NCBI GenBank assembly: GCA_902806365.1
Contig: CADCWJ010000156.1
Span: 1 to 11,128 of the forward strand
From: an uncultured Thermomicrobiales bacterium
GTDB taxonomy: Bacteria > Chloroflexota > Chloroflexia > Thermomicrobiales > UBA6265
Length of the DNA: 11,128 nt
Reading direction: 5' to 3'
Each line of letters opens with the position of its first letter. Position 1 is the stretch's first letter. The notes beneath the pieces were generated by a model, which was not told where the DNA came from, made no database searches, and saw only the letters and a list, made by a program, of their open reading frames with translations. Below, piece after piece: positions 1-6,973 of this stretch. A program made the position numbers and the translations under genes.

Positions 1-1
1 G

Positions 2-2407
2 CGAATCGACGAGTACGACGAACGCACGCTTCAACAGGCGGCGCGGTTCGCCCAACAGGCGGGATGGGCTGAAGCCCAGCTCTTTCGTGCCGCGGCGGAC
101 CGCAAGGTGTCCGGTCCGCTGTTCGCTCTCGACGACACGCGCGACCTGCCGCCCGAACTGCGGTTTGCCGAGCCCCGCGAACGCCCGGAATCGCTCCAGC
201 GAACGGGATCGACCACGCCGCTCGATCCGGACGCGGTCGAGCGACTGCTCTCGAAAGAGGGGCCGTTGCCCCATGTGCTCGAACGATATGAGCCTCGGCC
301 CGCCCAAATCCGGATGGCGGCATCGGTCGCCCGGGCGCTGGAAGCAGAGGAGGAGCTTCTCGTCGAAGCGGGGACCGGGACCGGCAAGAGCCTCGCCTAT
401 CTGCTGCCCGCCGCGATGTATGCGATCGAGCGAGGTGAGCGCGTGGTGGTGTCCACCGACACGATCTCCCTTCAGGATCAGCTCTACGGCAAGGATCTGC
501 CGGATGTCCGGACCGTGCTCAAGGAGAGCGGCCAGACCGAGGAACTCCGCGTCGCGGTGATGAAGGGGCGAGCGAACTACCTCTGCCTCCGCCGCTGGTT
601 CGAGCACATGGACGATCCCATCGAAGACGCCGCCGACGCGTCGCTCCGCGCCAAAATCCTGCTCTGGCTGGCGCACACTCGCACCGGCGACAAGGCCGAG
701 CTGCGGATGAACCGGGAAGAGGACATGCACTGGCGCAAGTTTGCCTCGGAACGGGGCCGGTGCTCGCCAAAACGATGCCCTTACGCGCGCGTCAATCAAT
801 GCTTCCTGTATCGCGCCCGCCATCTCGCAGCCAACGCTCATATTGTCATTGCCAACCACTCGCTCGTACTTTCGAATTCGACTCAGGGTTTCGTATTGCC
901 ACCCTTCGAGCACCTCATTATTGATGAGGCACACCACCTCGAGGGTGAGGCCACCTCGCAGTTCAGCTGGAGCGTCAACGGCTCGACCATCGAGGAACCT
1001 GTGCGAGCGCTGATCAGCCCCGATGGAGTCCAGCACGGGGGATACTTCTCCACCACTGCGTCGTTCCTTGGACGGTCCAGCGATTCCAACGCCGTGAAGA
1101 ACGCACCCCTGGCACGAGAGAAGGCGGTGGCCGGCGCCCAGCTCTCCCTCACCGTCGCCACCCTTGCGGGGGAGTTGATGGCGCGGCTCGGTGAGGTTCT
1201 GCCCGCACCCCGAGGGACACGTCAGTCGTTCTCCGACCAACTCCGGGTCACCGATGCAATGCGGACGCGCGGCTCCTGGAGCGAGCTCGTGCTGATGTGG
1301 GAACAGCTCGACGCGGCACTGCTCCAGATCCTCGATAGTGGGCGCTGGTTCCTGAAGGCGCTCGACGCGCTTTCACTCCCGGATGACGATGCGAATCCGG
1401 AGTCCCAGCAGCGCGACGAGTTGACGATGGAGCTCCAGAGCTCGCTCGAAGACCTCACCACCGTCCGCATCCAACTGCTCAAGGCCTTTGGGGACGACGA
1501 CGGAACGCGCGTGTTCTGGATCGAACGTTCGCCCGTGCAGGCGATCATATCGATCAATGGCGCACCACTCGATGTCAGCGGGCTCCTCCGCGAGGAAGTG
1601 TTCAACGACGTCAAAACCACCGTCCTGACATCGGCCACGCTGATGATCGACGGGTCATTCGACTACATTGCCGAACGGCTCGGATTGCGGGACGCCACGC
1701 GCCTGCCGCTCGGGTCTCCGTTCGATCACGAGCGATCGACCCTGGTATTCGTGCCGGACGACATGCCCGATCCGAACCACCAGACCTTCCAGGCCACCGT
1801 CAACGCCACGCTTCTCGATCTGCTGGCCGCGTCCCAGGGCCGCGCCCTGGTTCTCTTCACGTCGCACTCCGCCCTGCAGGCAACGCATCGGGCGATCAAG
1901 CGGCCGCTGGAGCGGCAGAACATCGCGGTGCTCGGGCAGCGCATCGACGGCAGCTTCCGGCAGATCGTCGAGCAGTTGCGGAGCAATCCGGGGACGGTCG
2001 TACTGGGCACGTCGTCATACTGGGAAGGAGTCGACATCGTCGGCCCGGCATTGAGTCTTCTCGTGATCGTCAAGCTGCCCTTTCCGGTGCCCAGCGATCC
2101 CGTGTTCGAAGCGCGTTGCGAGCTCAGCAACGACCCCTTCAACGAGCTCTCCGTACCCCAGGCGGTCCTGCGGTTCAAGCAAGGCTTCGGACGGCTGATC
2201 CGCAGCTCGACGGACCGGGGAGTCTGCGTCGTTCTCGATCGCCGCATCATCTCGCGGCGTTACGGGGACTCATTCTTGCATTCACTTCCGCCAACCACCT
2301 TTCAGGTTGGTTCGACATACGACTTGCCAGCTGCCACGGCACGCTGGCTCGTGACCGACCGGGTACCTGAAGCATCGTTGTCCTTGAGTTGGAAGGATCA
2401 CTGGTGA
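2..2407 (+). CDS. dinG: DinG/XPD-like superfamily 2 DNA helicase, 5' end beyond window
   Basis: ATP-dependent 5'-3' DNA helicase of the DinG/XPD family, acting in repair and in unwinding unusual DNA structures. Numbering from the internal GTG at 107: Walker A is AGTGTGKS (residues 88-95, about nt 368-391). The DEAH box (DEAH, 273-276) lies at about 923-934. Four cysteines (160, 219, 224, 232) are spaced as in the 4Fe-4S domain of DinG and XPD. Near the C-terminus are the helicase motifs around YWEGVD and QGFGRLIR. The frame is open without a stop from base 2, and the GTG at 107 has no Shine-Dalgarno sequence, so the real start probably lies upstream. In several phyla this helicase is fused to an N-terminal DnaQ-like exonuclease domain; that could be what is missing here, but it cannot be seen. 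The stop overlaps the start of glpX by four bases. Confidence 0.9.
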   Translation, partial: RIDEYDERTLQQAARFAQQAGWAEAQLFRAAADRKVSGPLFALDDTRDLPPELRFAEPRERPESLQRTGSTTPLDPDAVERLLSKEGPLPHVLERYEPRPAQIRMAASVARALEAEEELLVEAGTGTGKSLAYLLPAAMYAIERGERVVVSTDTISLQDQLYGKDLPDVRTVLKESGQTEELRVAVMKGRANYLCLRRWFEHMDDPIEDAADASLRAKILLWLAHTRTGDKAELRMNREEDMHWRKFASERGRCSPKRCPYARVNQCFLYRARHLAANAHIVIANHSLVLSNSTQGFVLPPFEHLIIDEAHHLEGEATSQFSWSVNGSTIEEPVRALISPDGVQHGGYFSTTASFLGRSSDSNAVKNAPLAREKAVAGAQLSLTVATLAGELMARLGEVLPAPRGTRQSFSDQLRVTDAMRTRGSWSELVLMWEQLDAALLQILDSGRWFLKALDALSLPDDDANPESQQRDELTMELQSSLEDLTTVRIQLLKAFGDDDGTRVFWIERSPVQAIISINGAPLDVSGLLREEVFNDVKTTVLTSATLMIDGSFDYIAERLGLRDATRLPLGSPFDHERSTLVFVPDDMPDPNHQTFQATVNATLLDLLAASQGRALVLFTSHSALQATHRAIKRPLERQNIAVLGQRIDGSFRQIVEQLRSNPGTVVLGTSSYWEGVDIVGPALSLLVIVKLPFPVPSDPVFEARCELSNDPFNELSVPQAVLRFKQGFGRLIRSSTDRGVCVVLDRRIISRRYGDSFLHSLPPTTFQVGSTYDLPAATARWLVTDRVPEASLSLSWKDHW
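2391..2396 (+). promoter_or_regulatory. Ribosome-binding site for glpX
   Basis: GGAAGG lies inside the last codons of the helicase gene, seven bases before the GTG at 2404. It favours 2404 over the TTG at 2389 as the start of glpX, because nothing comparable precedes 2389. Confidence 0.6.
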
Positions 2408-3393
2408 TCGAGCCGGACATTAGTCGAAATCTCTCGATGGAGCTCGCCCGGGTCACCGAGGCCGCGGCCCTTAAATCAGGCCGCTGGATGGGCCGGAACG
2501 AGAAGGAGCGCGCCGATGCCGCCGCGGTCGATGCCATGCGCCAGGTGCTTGGCACGATCGAGATGAGCGGTGAGGTGGTGATCGGCGAGGGCGAGAAGGA
2601 CAAGGCGCCCATGCTCTATTACGGCGAGCGCCTTGGGCGCGCGGACCATCCCGAGGTCGATATTGCGGTCGACCCAGTGGATGGTACCCGCCTGGTCGCG
2701 CTTGGGATGCCGAACGCGATCTGTGTCCTGGCGATCGCCGAGCGGGGAGCGCTTTACGCCTGGGAACATATTGCCTACATGGAGAAGATCGCGGTCGGTC
2801 CTGACGCCAAGGGGGCGATCGACCTGACCGCGCCAGTCGCCGTCAATCTTCAGAACATTGCCCGCGCCAAGGCTCGTGAGGTGGATGACTTGACGGTTGT
2901 GATCCTCGATCGCCCGCGCCACGAGCAAATCATCCGGGATGTGCGGGACGCCGGGGCCCGTCTCAAGCTCATTACCGACGGTGATGTTGCCGGGGCGCTG
3001 ATGGCGGCAATGGACAACACCGGAATCGACGTCCTGATGGGTATTGGCGGCTCGCCTGAGGCGGTAATCGGTGCCTGCGCGTTGAAATGCGTCGGGGGAG
3101 ACATGCAATGCCGGCTCTGGGCCCGGAACGACGAAGAGCGGGCGCTGGCAAAGGAAAACGGAGTCGACCTCGAACGCATCTACGGGATCGATGATCTTGT
3201 GGGAGGCGACGACGTGTTCTTCGCCGCCACAGGAATCACGGACGGCGAGCTGCTGGATGGCGTACATTATCGTGGCAAGACCGCGACGACTCATACCCTC
3301 GTAATGCGGGCGGTTTCGGGGACCATCCGGTACATTCACACGACGCATCGTCTCGACAAGCTCAGCGCATTGACCAACATCCAGTTCGACTGA
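2404..3393 (+). CDS. glpX: Class II fructose-1,6-bisphosphatase (GlpX family)
   Basis: Cytoplasmic metal-dependent phosphatase that converts fructose-1,6-bisphosphate to fructose-6-phosphate in gluconeogenesis. Some family members also act on sedoheptulose-1,7-bisphosphate. At 329 aa from the GTG start it is the usual family length. Visible signatures are ADAAAVDAMR (37-46), IGEGEKDKAPMLYYGE (60-75), AVDPVDGTR (88-96), PDGDVA-like TDGDVAGAL (191-199) and GIGGSPEAV (213-221). By family alignment the metal-binding acidic residues are probably D38, E62, D90, D93 and E219; all are present. The GTG start is chosen because it has a Shine-Dalgarno sequence and forms a GTGA overlap with the helicase stop, implying translational coupling. 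No intrinsic terminator follows; only a weak CTGATC/GATCAG hairpin (3390-3411) without a T-run is present. Confidence 0.95.
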   Translation: MIEPDISRNLSMELARVTEAAALKSGRWMGRNEKERADAAAVDAMRQVLGTIEMSGEVVIGEGEKDKAPMLYYGERLGRADHPEVDIAVDPVDGTRLVALGMPNAICVLAIAERGALYAWEHIAYMEKIAVGPDAKGAIDLTAPVAVNLQNIARAKAREVDDLTVVILDRPRHEQIIRDVRDAGARLKLITDGDVAGALMAAMDNTGIDVLMGIGGSPEAVIGACALKCVGGDMQCRLWARNDEERALAKENGVDLERIYGIDDLVGGDDVFFAATGITDGELLDGVHYRGKTATTHTLVMRAVSGTIRYIHTTHRLDKLSALTNIQFD

Positions 3394-3463
3394 TCACCCG
3401 GAATGGATCAGGCAAGCCAACCAGACGTGCCGAACCGTGCCTGCCGGTCAGATCGATGCGCGC

Positions 3464-3492
3464 TTGACGGGATCGTGCCGGGGTGATACCCT
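3464..3492 (+). promoter_or_regulatory. Sigma-70-type promoter for rho
   Basis: The -35 box TTGACG (3464-3469) is separated by exactly 17 bases from the -10 box TACCCT (3487-3492). The TG at 3484-3485, one base before the -10 box, makes an extended -10. Transcription would start near 3499, giving a leader of about 310 nt before the rho start codon. The -10 core is GC-rich, so strength is uncertain, but placement and spacing are ideal for a rho promoter independent of glpX. Confidence 0.6.
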
Positions 3493-3506
3493 CCACGTAC
3501 CGGTTT

Positions 3507-3534
3507 GGCAAGATTCTGAAATCCTCCTCTTGCC
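3507..3534 (+). other. Stem-loop in the rho leader
   Basis: A perfect 7-bp stem, GGCAAGA paired with TCTTGCC, closes a 14-nt loop just after the predicted transcription start. A T5 run follows only 15 bases downstream of the stem, so this is not a classical intrinsic terminator. It could be a 5' stabilising hairpin or part of a regulatory fold. Confidence 0.35.
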
Positions 3535-3690
3535 GATGCATCCGTGCCCTTTTTGATCCTCATCCATTGTCTCAGCAGATCGCGATCCAGCGGCACAGTG
3601 GTCCTGCCTACCTTTCGGGGAGCACGGATCTGGACCGACTGAGATAGGCGGTCAACCGGCGAGACGACACCGCAGGCGCCGGTGACCGGT

Positions 3691-3790
3691 GGCACACTCC
3701 CTACTCTACCCCCGATACCATAAAGCCGCATCGACGCATCTGCGCTTGATCGCCCCTTCGACCCCAAGTAGCCGCCTCACCATTCCTTGT
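3691..3790 (+). promoter_or_regulatory. C-rich, G-poor leader segment, possible rut site
   Basis: Hand count gives 43 C against 16 G in 100 nt on the sense strand, including runs such as CTCCCTACTCTACCCCC (3697-3713). Rho binds unstructured C-rich, G-poor RNA, and rho is known to be autoregulated by Rho-dependent attenuation in its leader in enterobacteria. The position just upstream of rho makes the same scheme plausible here; this is an inference from composition. Confidence 0.4.
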
Positions 3791-3795
3791 TTACC

Positions 3796-3800
3796 GGAGG
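3796..3800 (+). promoter_or_regulatory. Ribosome-binding site deciding the rho start
   Basis: GGAGG lies seven bases upstream of an in-frame TTG at 3808. The more distal in-frame TTG at 3787 precedes this site and so cannot be served by it, and the downstream ATG at 3832 has only a GAGG 11 bases away. TTG 3808 is therefore the preferred start. Confidence 0.75.
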
Positions 3801-3807
3801 TATTCGA

Positions 3808-5640
3808 TTGATCGTCGAGGAAAAACGTTTGATGGATCAGGATGTTCCTGACGCATCGGAAGTGAAACCCGTGCGTAAAACGCGGGCGCCCCGCCCACGC
3901 AAGAAGGTCGAAGGCGTTGCTGTCGACTCGGCCGCGGTTGAGCCAGTCGCTGAGGAACCGCGTCCGGCTCCCATAACACCCACTCCCTCCTCCACCGCTT
4001 TGTCTTCCGAGGAGCCGACGCGTGCGGTGCCGACCCCGGTCGAGACCACGATCCAGGACACGGGAGTCCCGGTGGCTGTCGCTGCCGGAGCGGTCCTTGT
4101 GGAGGACAGGAGCGCCGCCGGTGGCGAGAGCGACGTGCAGCCACGGCGGCAGCGACCGGTGCGGGTTGATCGCGATCGGGATCGCCGTGGCAAGCGAGAT
4201 CGCCAACCCACTGGCGCTCGCGACGGGAGGGCCGAGGCGCACGGTTCGTCGTCCTCCAATGGACATGAGCCACCTCCAACCCGGCGGGCGGGAAATCAGC
4301 CTGCAGCACCGCAGTCCGGCAACGGGACTTCCACCCGGGAACACCATCGGGATCGAGAGTCCACGCGCGAGCCAGTGCCAAATCCCAACCGGCTGACCGT
4401 CGCGGAACTCGACACCCGGACAAACGAAGCGCTTCACGAACTCGCCAAGGACCTGGCGGTCCCAGGGTATTTGCGACTTCGCAAGCCGGATCTCATCACG
4501 CGTCTGCTCAAGGCGCAGACCGAGCGAGACGGCAACACCTTCGGAGACGGCGTCCTTGAGATCATCGAGGATGGCTTCGGATTCCTCCGTGGCCAGCGGT
4601 TCCTTCCCGGAGCAGACGATATCTACGTCTCTCAATCGCAAATTCGCCGCTTCGGGCTTCGCACCGGCGATCGTGTGAGCGGACAGGTCCGCCCACCGAA
4701 GGACAACGAAAAGTTCTTCAGCCTGCTCCGGGTCGAGGCCGTGAACGGGATCGACCCGGAGATCGCCCCGCGCCGGCCGACGTTCGAGACGCTGACCCCG
4801 ATCTTCCCGCTCGAGCAAATCGACTTGGAAACCCAGGGCAACATCCTCTCGACGCGGCTGGTGAATCTTGTGGCGCCGATCGGTCGGGGGCAGCGTGGCC
4901 TGATCGTCTCGCCGCCGAAAGCCGGCAAGACGCTCCTGCTCAAGGCAATCGCCAACGGCATCACCGCCAACAATCCGGACATGCACCTCATGGTCTGTCT
5001 CATTGGCGAGCGCCCGGAAGAAGTCACCGACATGCGCCGCACCGTCGAAGGCGAGGTTATCTCCTCGACGTTCGATGAGCCGGTAGAGGATCACACCAAG
5101 GTCGCCGAGATGGCGCTCGAGCGTGCCAAGCGCCTGGTCGAATCTGGCCGCGACGTGACGATCCTGCTGGACTCCATCACGCGCCTGGCGCGCGCCTACA
5201 ATCTCGCCGTGCCGCCCAGTGGCCGGACGCTTTCCGGCGGTATCGACCCGGTCGCGCTGTACCCACCGAAGCGATTCTTCGGAGCCGCGCGAAACATCGA
5301 GGATGGTGGCAGCCTGACCATCATTGCTACCTGCCTCGTTGATACCGGCAGTCGCCAGGATGACGTGATTTACGAGGAGTTCAAGGGAACAGGCAACATG
5401 GAGCTCCACCTTGATCGGAAGCTGGCGGAGCGACGCGTTTACCCCGCAATTGACATCCAACGCTCCAGCACCCGTCGCGAGGAGCTCCTCCTGGATGATT
5501 ACACCTTGCGCCAGGTCTGGATGATGCGCAGGATGGTCTCGATGCTGGGGGGCAGCGAAGGAACGGAGCTGTTGCTCAACCGGTTGTCGAAGACCAACAA
5601 GAACGCCGAGTTCCTCGAAACGCTTACCAAGGACGTCTGA
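3808..5640 (+). CDS. rho: Transcription termination factor Rho with extended N-terminus
   Basis: Hexameric RNA-dependent ATPase that loads on C-rich RNA, translocates 5'-3' and releases RNA polymerase. The product is 610 aa from the TTG start, against 419 in E. coli. Residues 1 to about 190 form a low-complexity Pro/Arg/Glu/Asp/Ser-rich region with a DRDRDRRGKRDR patch, probably disordered. The conserved core follows: Rho_N helical domain (about 196-236, LTVAELD), cold-shock-like RNA-binding domain (246-313, EDGFGFLR), then the RecA-like motor. In the motor, Walker A is PPKAGKT (369-375), Walker B is TILLDS (451-456), the Q-loop is LSGGIDP (475-481), and the R-loop region is KGTGNMELHLDRKLAERR (526-543). 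All catalytic motifs look intact. Comparable N-terminal insertions occur in Actinobacteria and other high-GC phyla. The gene has its own promoter and leader and ends at an intrinsic hairpin, so its transcript end does not need Rho. Confidence 0.97.
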   Translation: MIVEEKRLMDQDVPDASEVKPVRKTRAPRPRKKVEGVAVDSAAVEPVAEEPRPAPITPTPSSTALSSEEPTRAVPTPVETTIQDTGVPVAVAAGAVLVEDRSAAGGESDVQPRRQRPVRVDRDRDRRGKRDRQPTGARDGRAEAHGSSSSNGHEPPPTRRAGNQPAAPQSGNGTSTREHHRDRESTREPVPNPNRLTVAELDTRTNEALHELAKDLAVPGYLRLRKPDLITRLLKAQTERDGNTFGDGVLEIIEDGFGFLRGQRFLPGADDIYVSQSQIRRFGLRTGDRVSGQVRPPKDNEKFFSLLRVEAVNGIDPEIAPRRPTFETLTPIFPLEQIDLETQGNILSTRLVNLVAPIGRGQRGLIVSPPKAGKTLLLKAIANGITANNPDMHLMVCLIGERPEEVTDMRRTVEGEVISSTFDEPVEDHTKVAEMALERAKRLVESGRDVTILLDSITRLARAYNLAVPPSGRTLSGGIDPVALYPPKRFFGAARNIEDGGSLTIIATCLVDTGSRQDDVIYEEFKGTGNMELHLDRKLAERRVYPAIDIQRSSTRREELLLDDYTLRQVWMMRRMVSMLGGSEGTELLLNRLSKTNKNAEFLETLTKDV

Positions 5641-5656
5641 TCCAGGGCCACGGTCA

Positions 5657-5702
5657 CGAAAAAGCGCCGGATGAGGATCGTCACTCACCCGGCGCTTTTT
5701 CG
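5657..5702. terminator. Bidirectional intrinsic terminator between rho and the opposing operon
   Basis: A perfect 14-bp inverted repeat, CGAAAAAGCGCCGG (5657-5670) with its complement at 5689-5702, has an 18-nt centre that can add a short TGAG/CTCA helix. A GC-rich core flanked by A5 on one side and T5 on the other gives a hairpin-plus-U-run on both strands. It sits 16 bases after the rho stop and 19 bases after the stop of the opposing hydrolase gene, serving both convergent units. Confidence 0.93.
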
Positions 5703-5721
5703 TTGCTGACTCGTTCCGCGC

Positions 5722-6678
5722 TCATCCGAGCTTGTCGAGCCTCACCACCGTGCGAGGTCGCAGTTCAGGTTCCGACATGTCTTCGGACATCACGACGTAC
5801 GACTTTCCTTCCGCCGTCGAAACCGCCGCCGGATTGCCGTCGCGGTCCATGCCGACGATGTTCATCTCGCTCAGGTAGGGATCATCGAGCGCGTTGAGGT
5901 CGCGCATCGCTGTTTCCAGCGCGCGGTCGATCGACATCCCGAACCGCATGAACGTGACGACGCTGTGCGCGGTACAGCAGCGTTGCGCCATCTCCCCGCG
6001 TCCGGTGCAGGCCGCGGCTCCCCAGCGGTTGTCGGCGTAGTTCCCCGCTCCGATCACCGGAGAGTCCCCGATCCGGCCAGGATATTTCCAAGCCCATCCA
6101 GAGGTGCTCACGGCGCAGGCGATGTTGCCGGCCCGGTCCCTCGCGATGAAGTTGACGGTGCCATGAGGTGGCTCGCCGTCGACTGCGAAGTCGGCGTTGG
6201 AAGCGGACCGGCCCACGATTTCGCTGATTCGGCTGAAGTAGGCGGATCGTCCCACCTGCTCGAGCCGCTCCGCGTCGATCCTGCGGCGCCAGATGGCTTC
6301 GGCTTCCGGCGTCAGGAGATCCCTGGGGTCGAGCCCGATTTCCGCCGCAAAGCGGGCGGCTCCCGCGCCGGTGATCAGGGAATGCGGGAGGTCATCCATG
6401 ACCCGTCGCGCAAGATCGACCGCGTCCTGAAAGCCGATCAGTGCGCCCACTCCGCCCGCGCGAAGCCCCTTGCCATCCATGACGCTGGCGTCGAGCTCAA
6501 CCTCACCGAGCATGTTAGGGAGCCCCGAAAAACCGACCGTATGGTCGTCCGGATTGGCTTCGACAAGCCGTGTGCTCGCCAGGACGGCATCGAGCGCGGT
6601 GCCTCCCATTTGCAGCAACCGGACTGCCGCCTCGATTCCCACGATTCCGTTTGCCGAGGCAATCACCACTCCGGGCAT
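5722..6678 (-). CDS. Glycosylasparaginase / asparaginase-2-like Ntn-hydrolase (family T2)
   Basis: Predicted amidohydrolase of the N-terminal-nucleophile family T2, whose members cleave the Asn amide of GlcNAc-Asn, asparagine or isoaspartyl peptides after autoproteolysis. It has 318 aa, normal for the precursor. Residues 46-74 (HTVGFSGLPN, then LDASVMDGKG) match the glycosylasparaginase alpha chain rather than isoaspartyl peptidase. The predicted cleavage site precedes Thr174 in HGTV; T192 (STSG), R202 and D205 (GRIGDSP), and T225/G226 (TGRG) are the conserved pocket residues. No signal peptide or membrane segment is seen, so a cytoplasmic enzyme is expected. The ATG has a modest AGGGA nine bases upstream (6688-6692). 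The reading frame is open further upstream, but no usable earlier start codon appears before a stop. The substrate cannot be told from sequence; a role in amide or isoaspartyl turnover is an inference. Confidence 0.85.
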   Translation of the reverse strand: MPGVVIASANGIVGIEAAVRLLQMGGTALDAVLASTRLVEANPDDHTVGFSGLPNMLGEVELDASVMDGKGLRAGGVGALIGFQDAVDLARRVMDDLPHSLITGAGAARFAAEIGLDPRDLLTPEAEAIWRRRIDAERLEQVGRSAYFSRISEIVGRSASNADFAVDGEPPHGTVNFIARDRAGNIACAVSTSGWAWKYPGRIGDSPVIGAGNYADNRWGAAACTGRGEMAQRCCTAHSVVTFMRFGMSIDRALETAMRDLNALDDPYLSEMNIVGMDRDGNPAAVSTAEGKSYVVMSEDMSEPELRPRTVVRLDKLG

Positions 6679-6935
6679 CTGGCCACATCCCTGTCGCTCG
6701 ATCTCGACCCCGCTCCGGCGAGCGCGGTTTCCAAGTGTTCGCTTGACGGCTCGACCGTGATCGTGGAGCCACTGGTCACAGCCGGCAAATTGCGGCGTCC
6801 CGTGAGACGCTCGACGTCTGTGGCAGCATGCTTGTCGATTTCGATCTGATGCCGGTCAGCGCCAATCAAGGTCGCGCGATGCGCACATGAGCGCCCGGCA
6901 TCCGGACAAAAGCGGTCTCGATCGTACGCGGTCAC
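6663..6935 (-). CDS. Doubtful small ORF, 90 codons, unknown
   Basis: The 295 bases between the AIR-synthase-like gene and the asparaginase-like gene contain a 90-codon GTG-initiated frame that overlaps the asparaginase gene by 16 bases. I do not recognise the product. It is polar, has no membrane segment, and contains six cysteine/histidine-bearing positions in its first half without a clear metal-binding pattern. Third-position GC by rough count is about 70 percent, compatible with coding but not decisive. Its GTG overlaps, as GTGA, the stop of a seven-codon ATG frame (6932-6955) that has a good AAAGGG (6961-6966) five bases ahead. This could be a real small coupled gene, a decayed remnant with a frameshift, or chance. 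Confidence 0.25.
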   Translation of the reverse strand: MTAYDRDRFCPDAGRSCAHRATLIGADRHQIEIDKHAATDVERLTGRRNLPAVTSGSTITVEPSSEHLETALAGAGSRSSDRDVARCPEW

Positions 6936-6973
6936 GGCGTTGGAACCACCCTCATGGTGTCCCTTTCGAGACC

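Larger units (their letters stand above)
3394..3807 (+). other. Non-coding gap holding the rho promoter and long leader
   Basis: These 414 bases between glpX and rho hold no convincing gene. From left to right there is a weak 6-bp hairpin straddling the glpX stop, a promoter at 3464-3492, a 7-bp hairpin (GGCAAGA 3507-3513 with TCTTGCC 3528-3534), a T5 run (3550-3554), and a C-rich, G-poor stretch running up to the rho ribosome-binding site. By hand count 3691-3790 contains 43 C and 16 G, which is the composition of Rho loading (rut) sites. A 119-codon minus-strand frame at 3408-3767 resembles no family I know and is judged non-coding. Confidence 0.7.

Noticed and set aside
2476..3348. 290-codon minus-strand open frame opposite glpX
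   Set aside because: Antisense shadow of a highly conserved enzyme gene.
3390..3411. CTGATC/GATCAG hairpin after glpX, considered as an intrinsic terminator
   Set aside because: Only six base pairs, moderately AT-containing, with no T-run downstream.
3408..3767. 119-codon minus-strand open frame in the glpX-rho gap
   Set aside because: Overlaps the rho promoter and leader, shows no recognisable protein features and is better explained as the complement of a regulatory region.
4168..4203. GATCG repeats, considered as a regulatory or recombination repeat
   Set aside because: They lie in frame and simply encode the Asp/Arg-rich patch in the Rho N-terminus.
3706..5688. 660-codon minus-strand open frame opposite rho
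   Set aside because: It is fully antisense to the unambiguous rho gene, has no family resemblance and would also read through the terminator; long antisense frames are expected in high-GC coding DNA.
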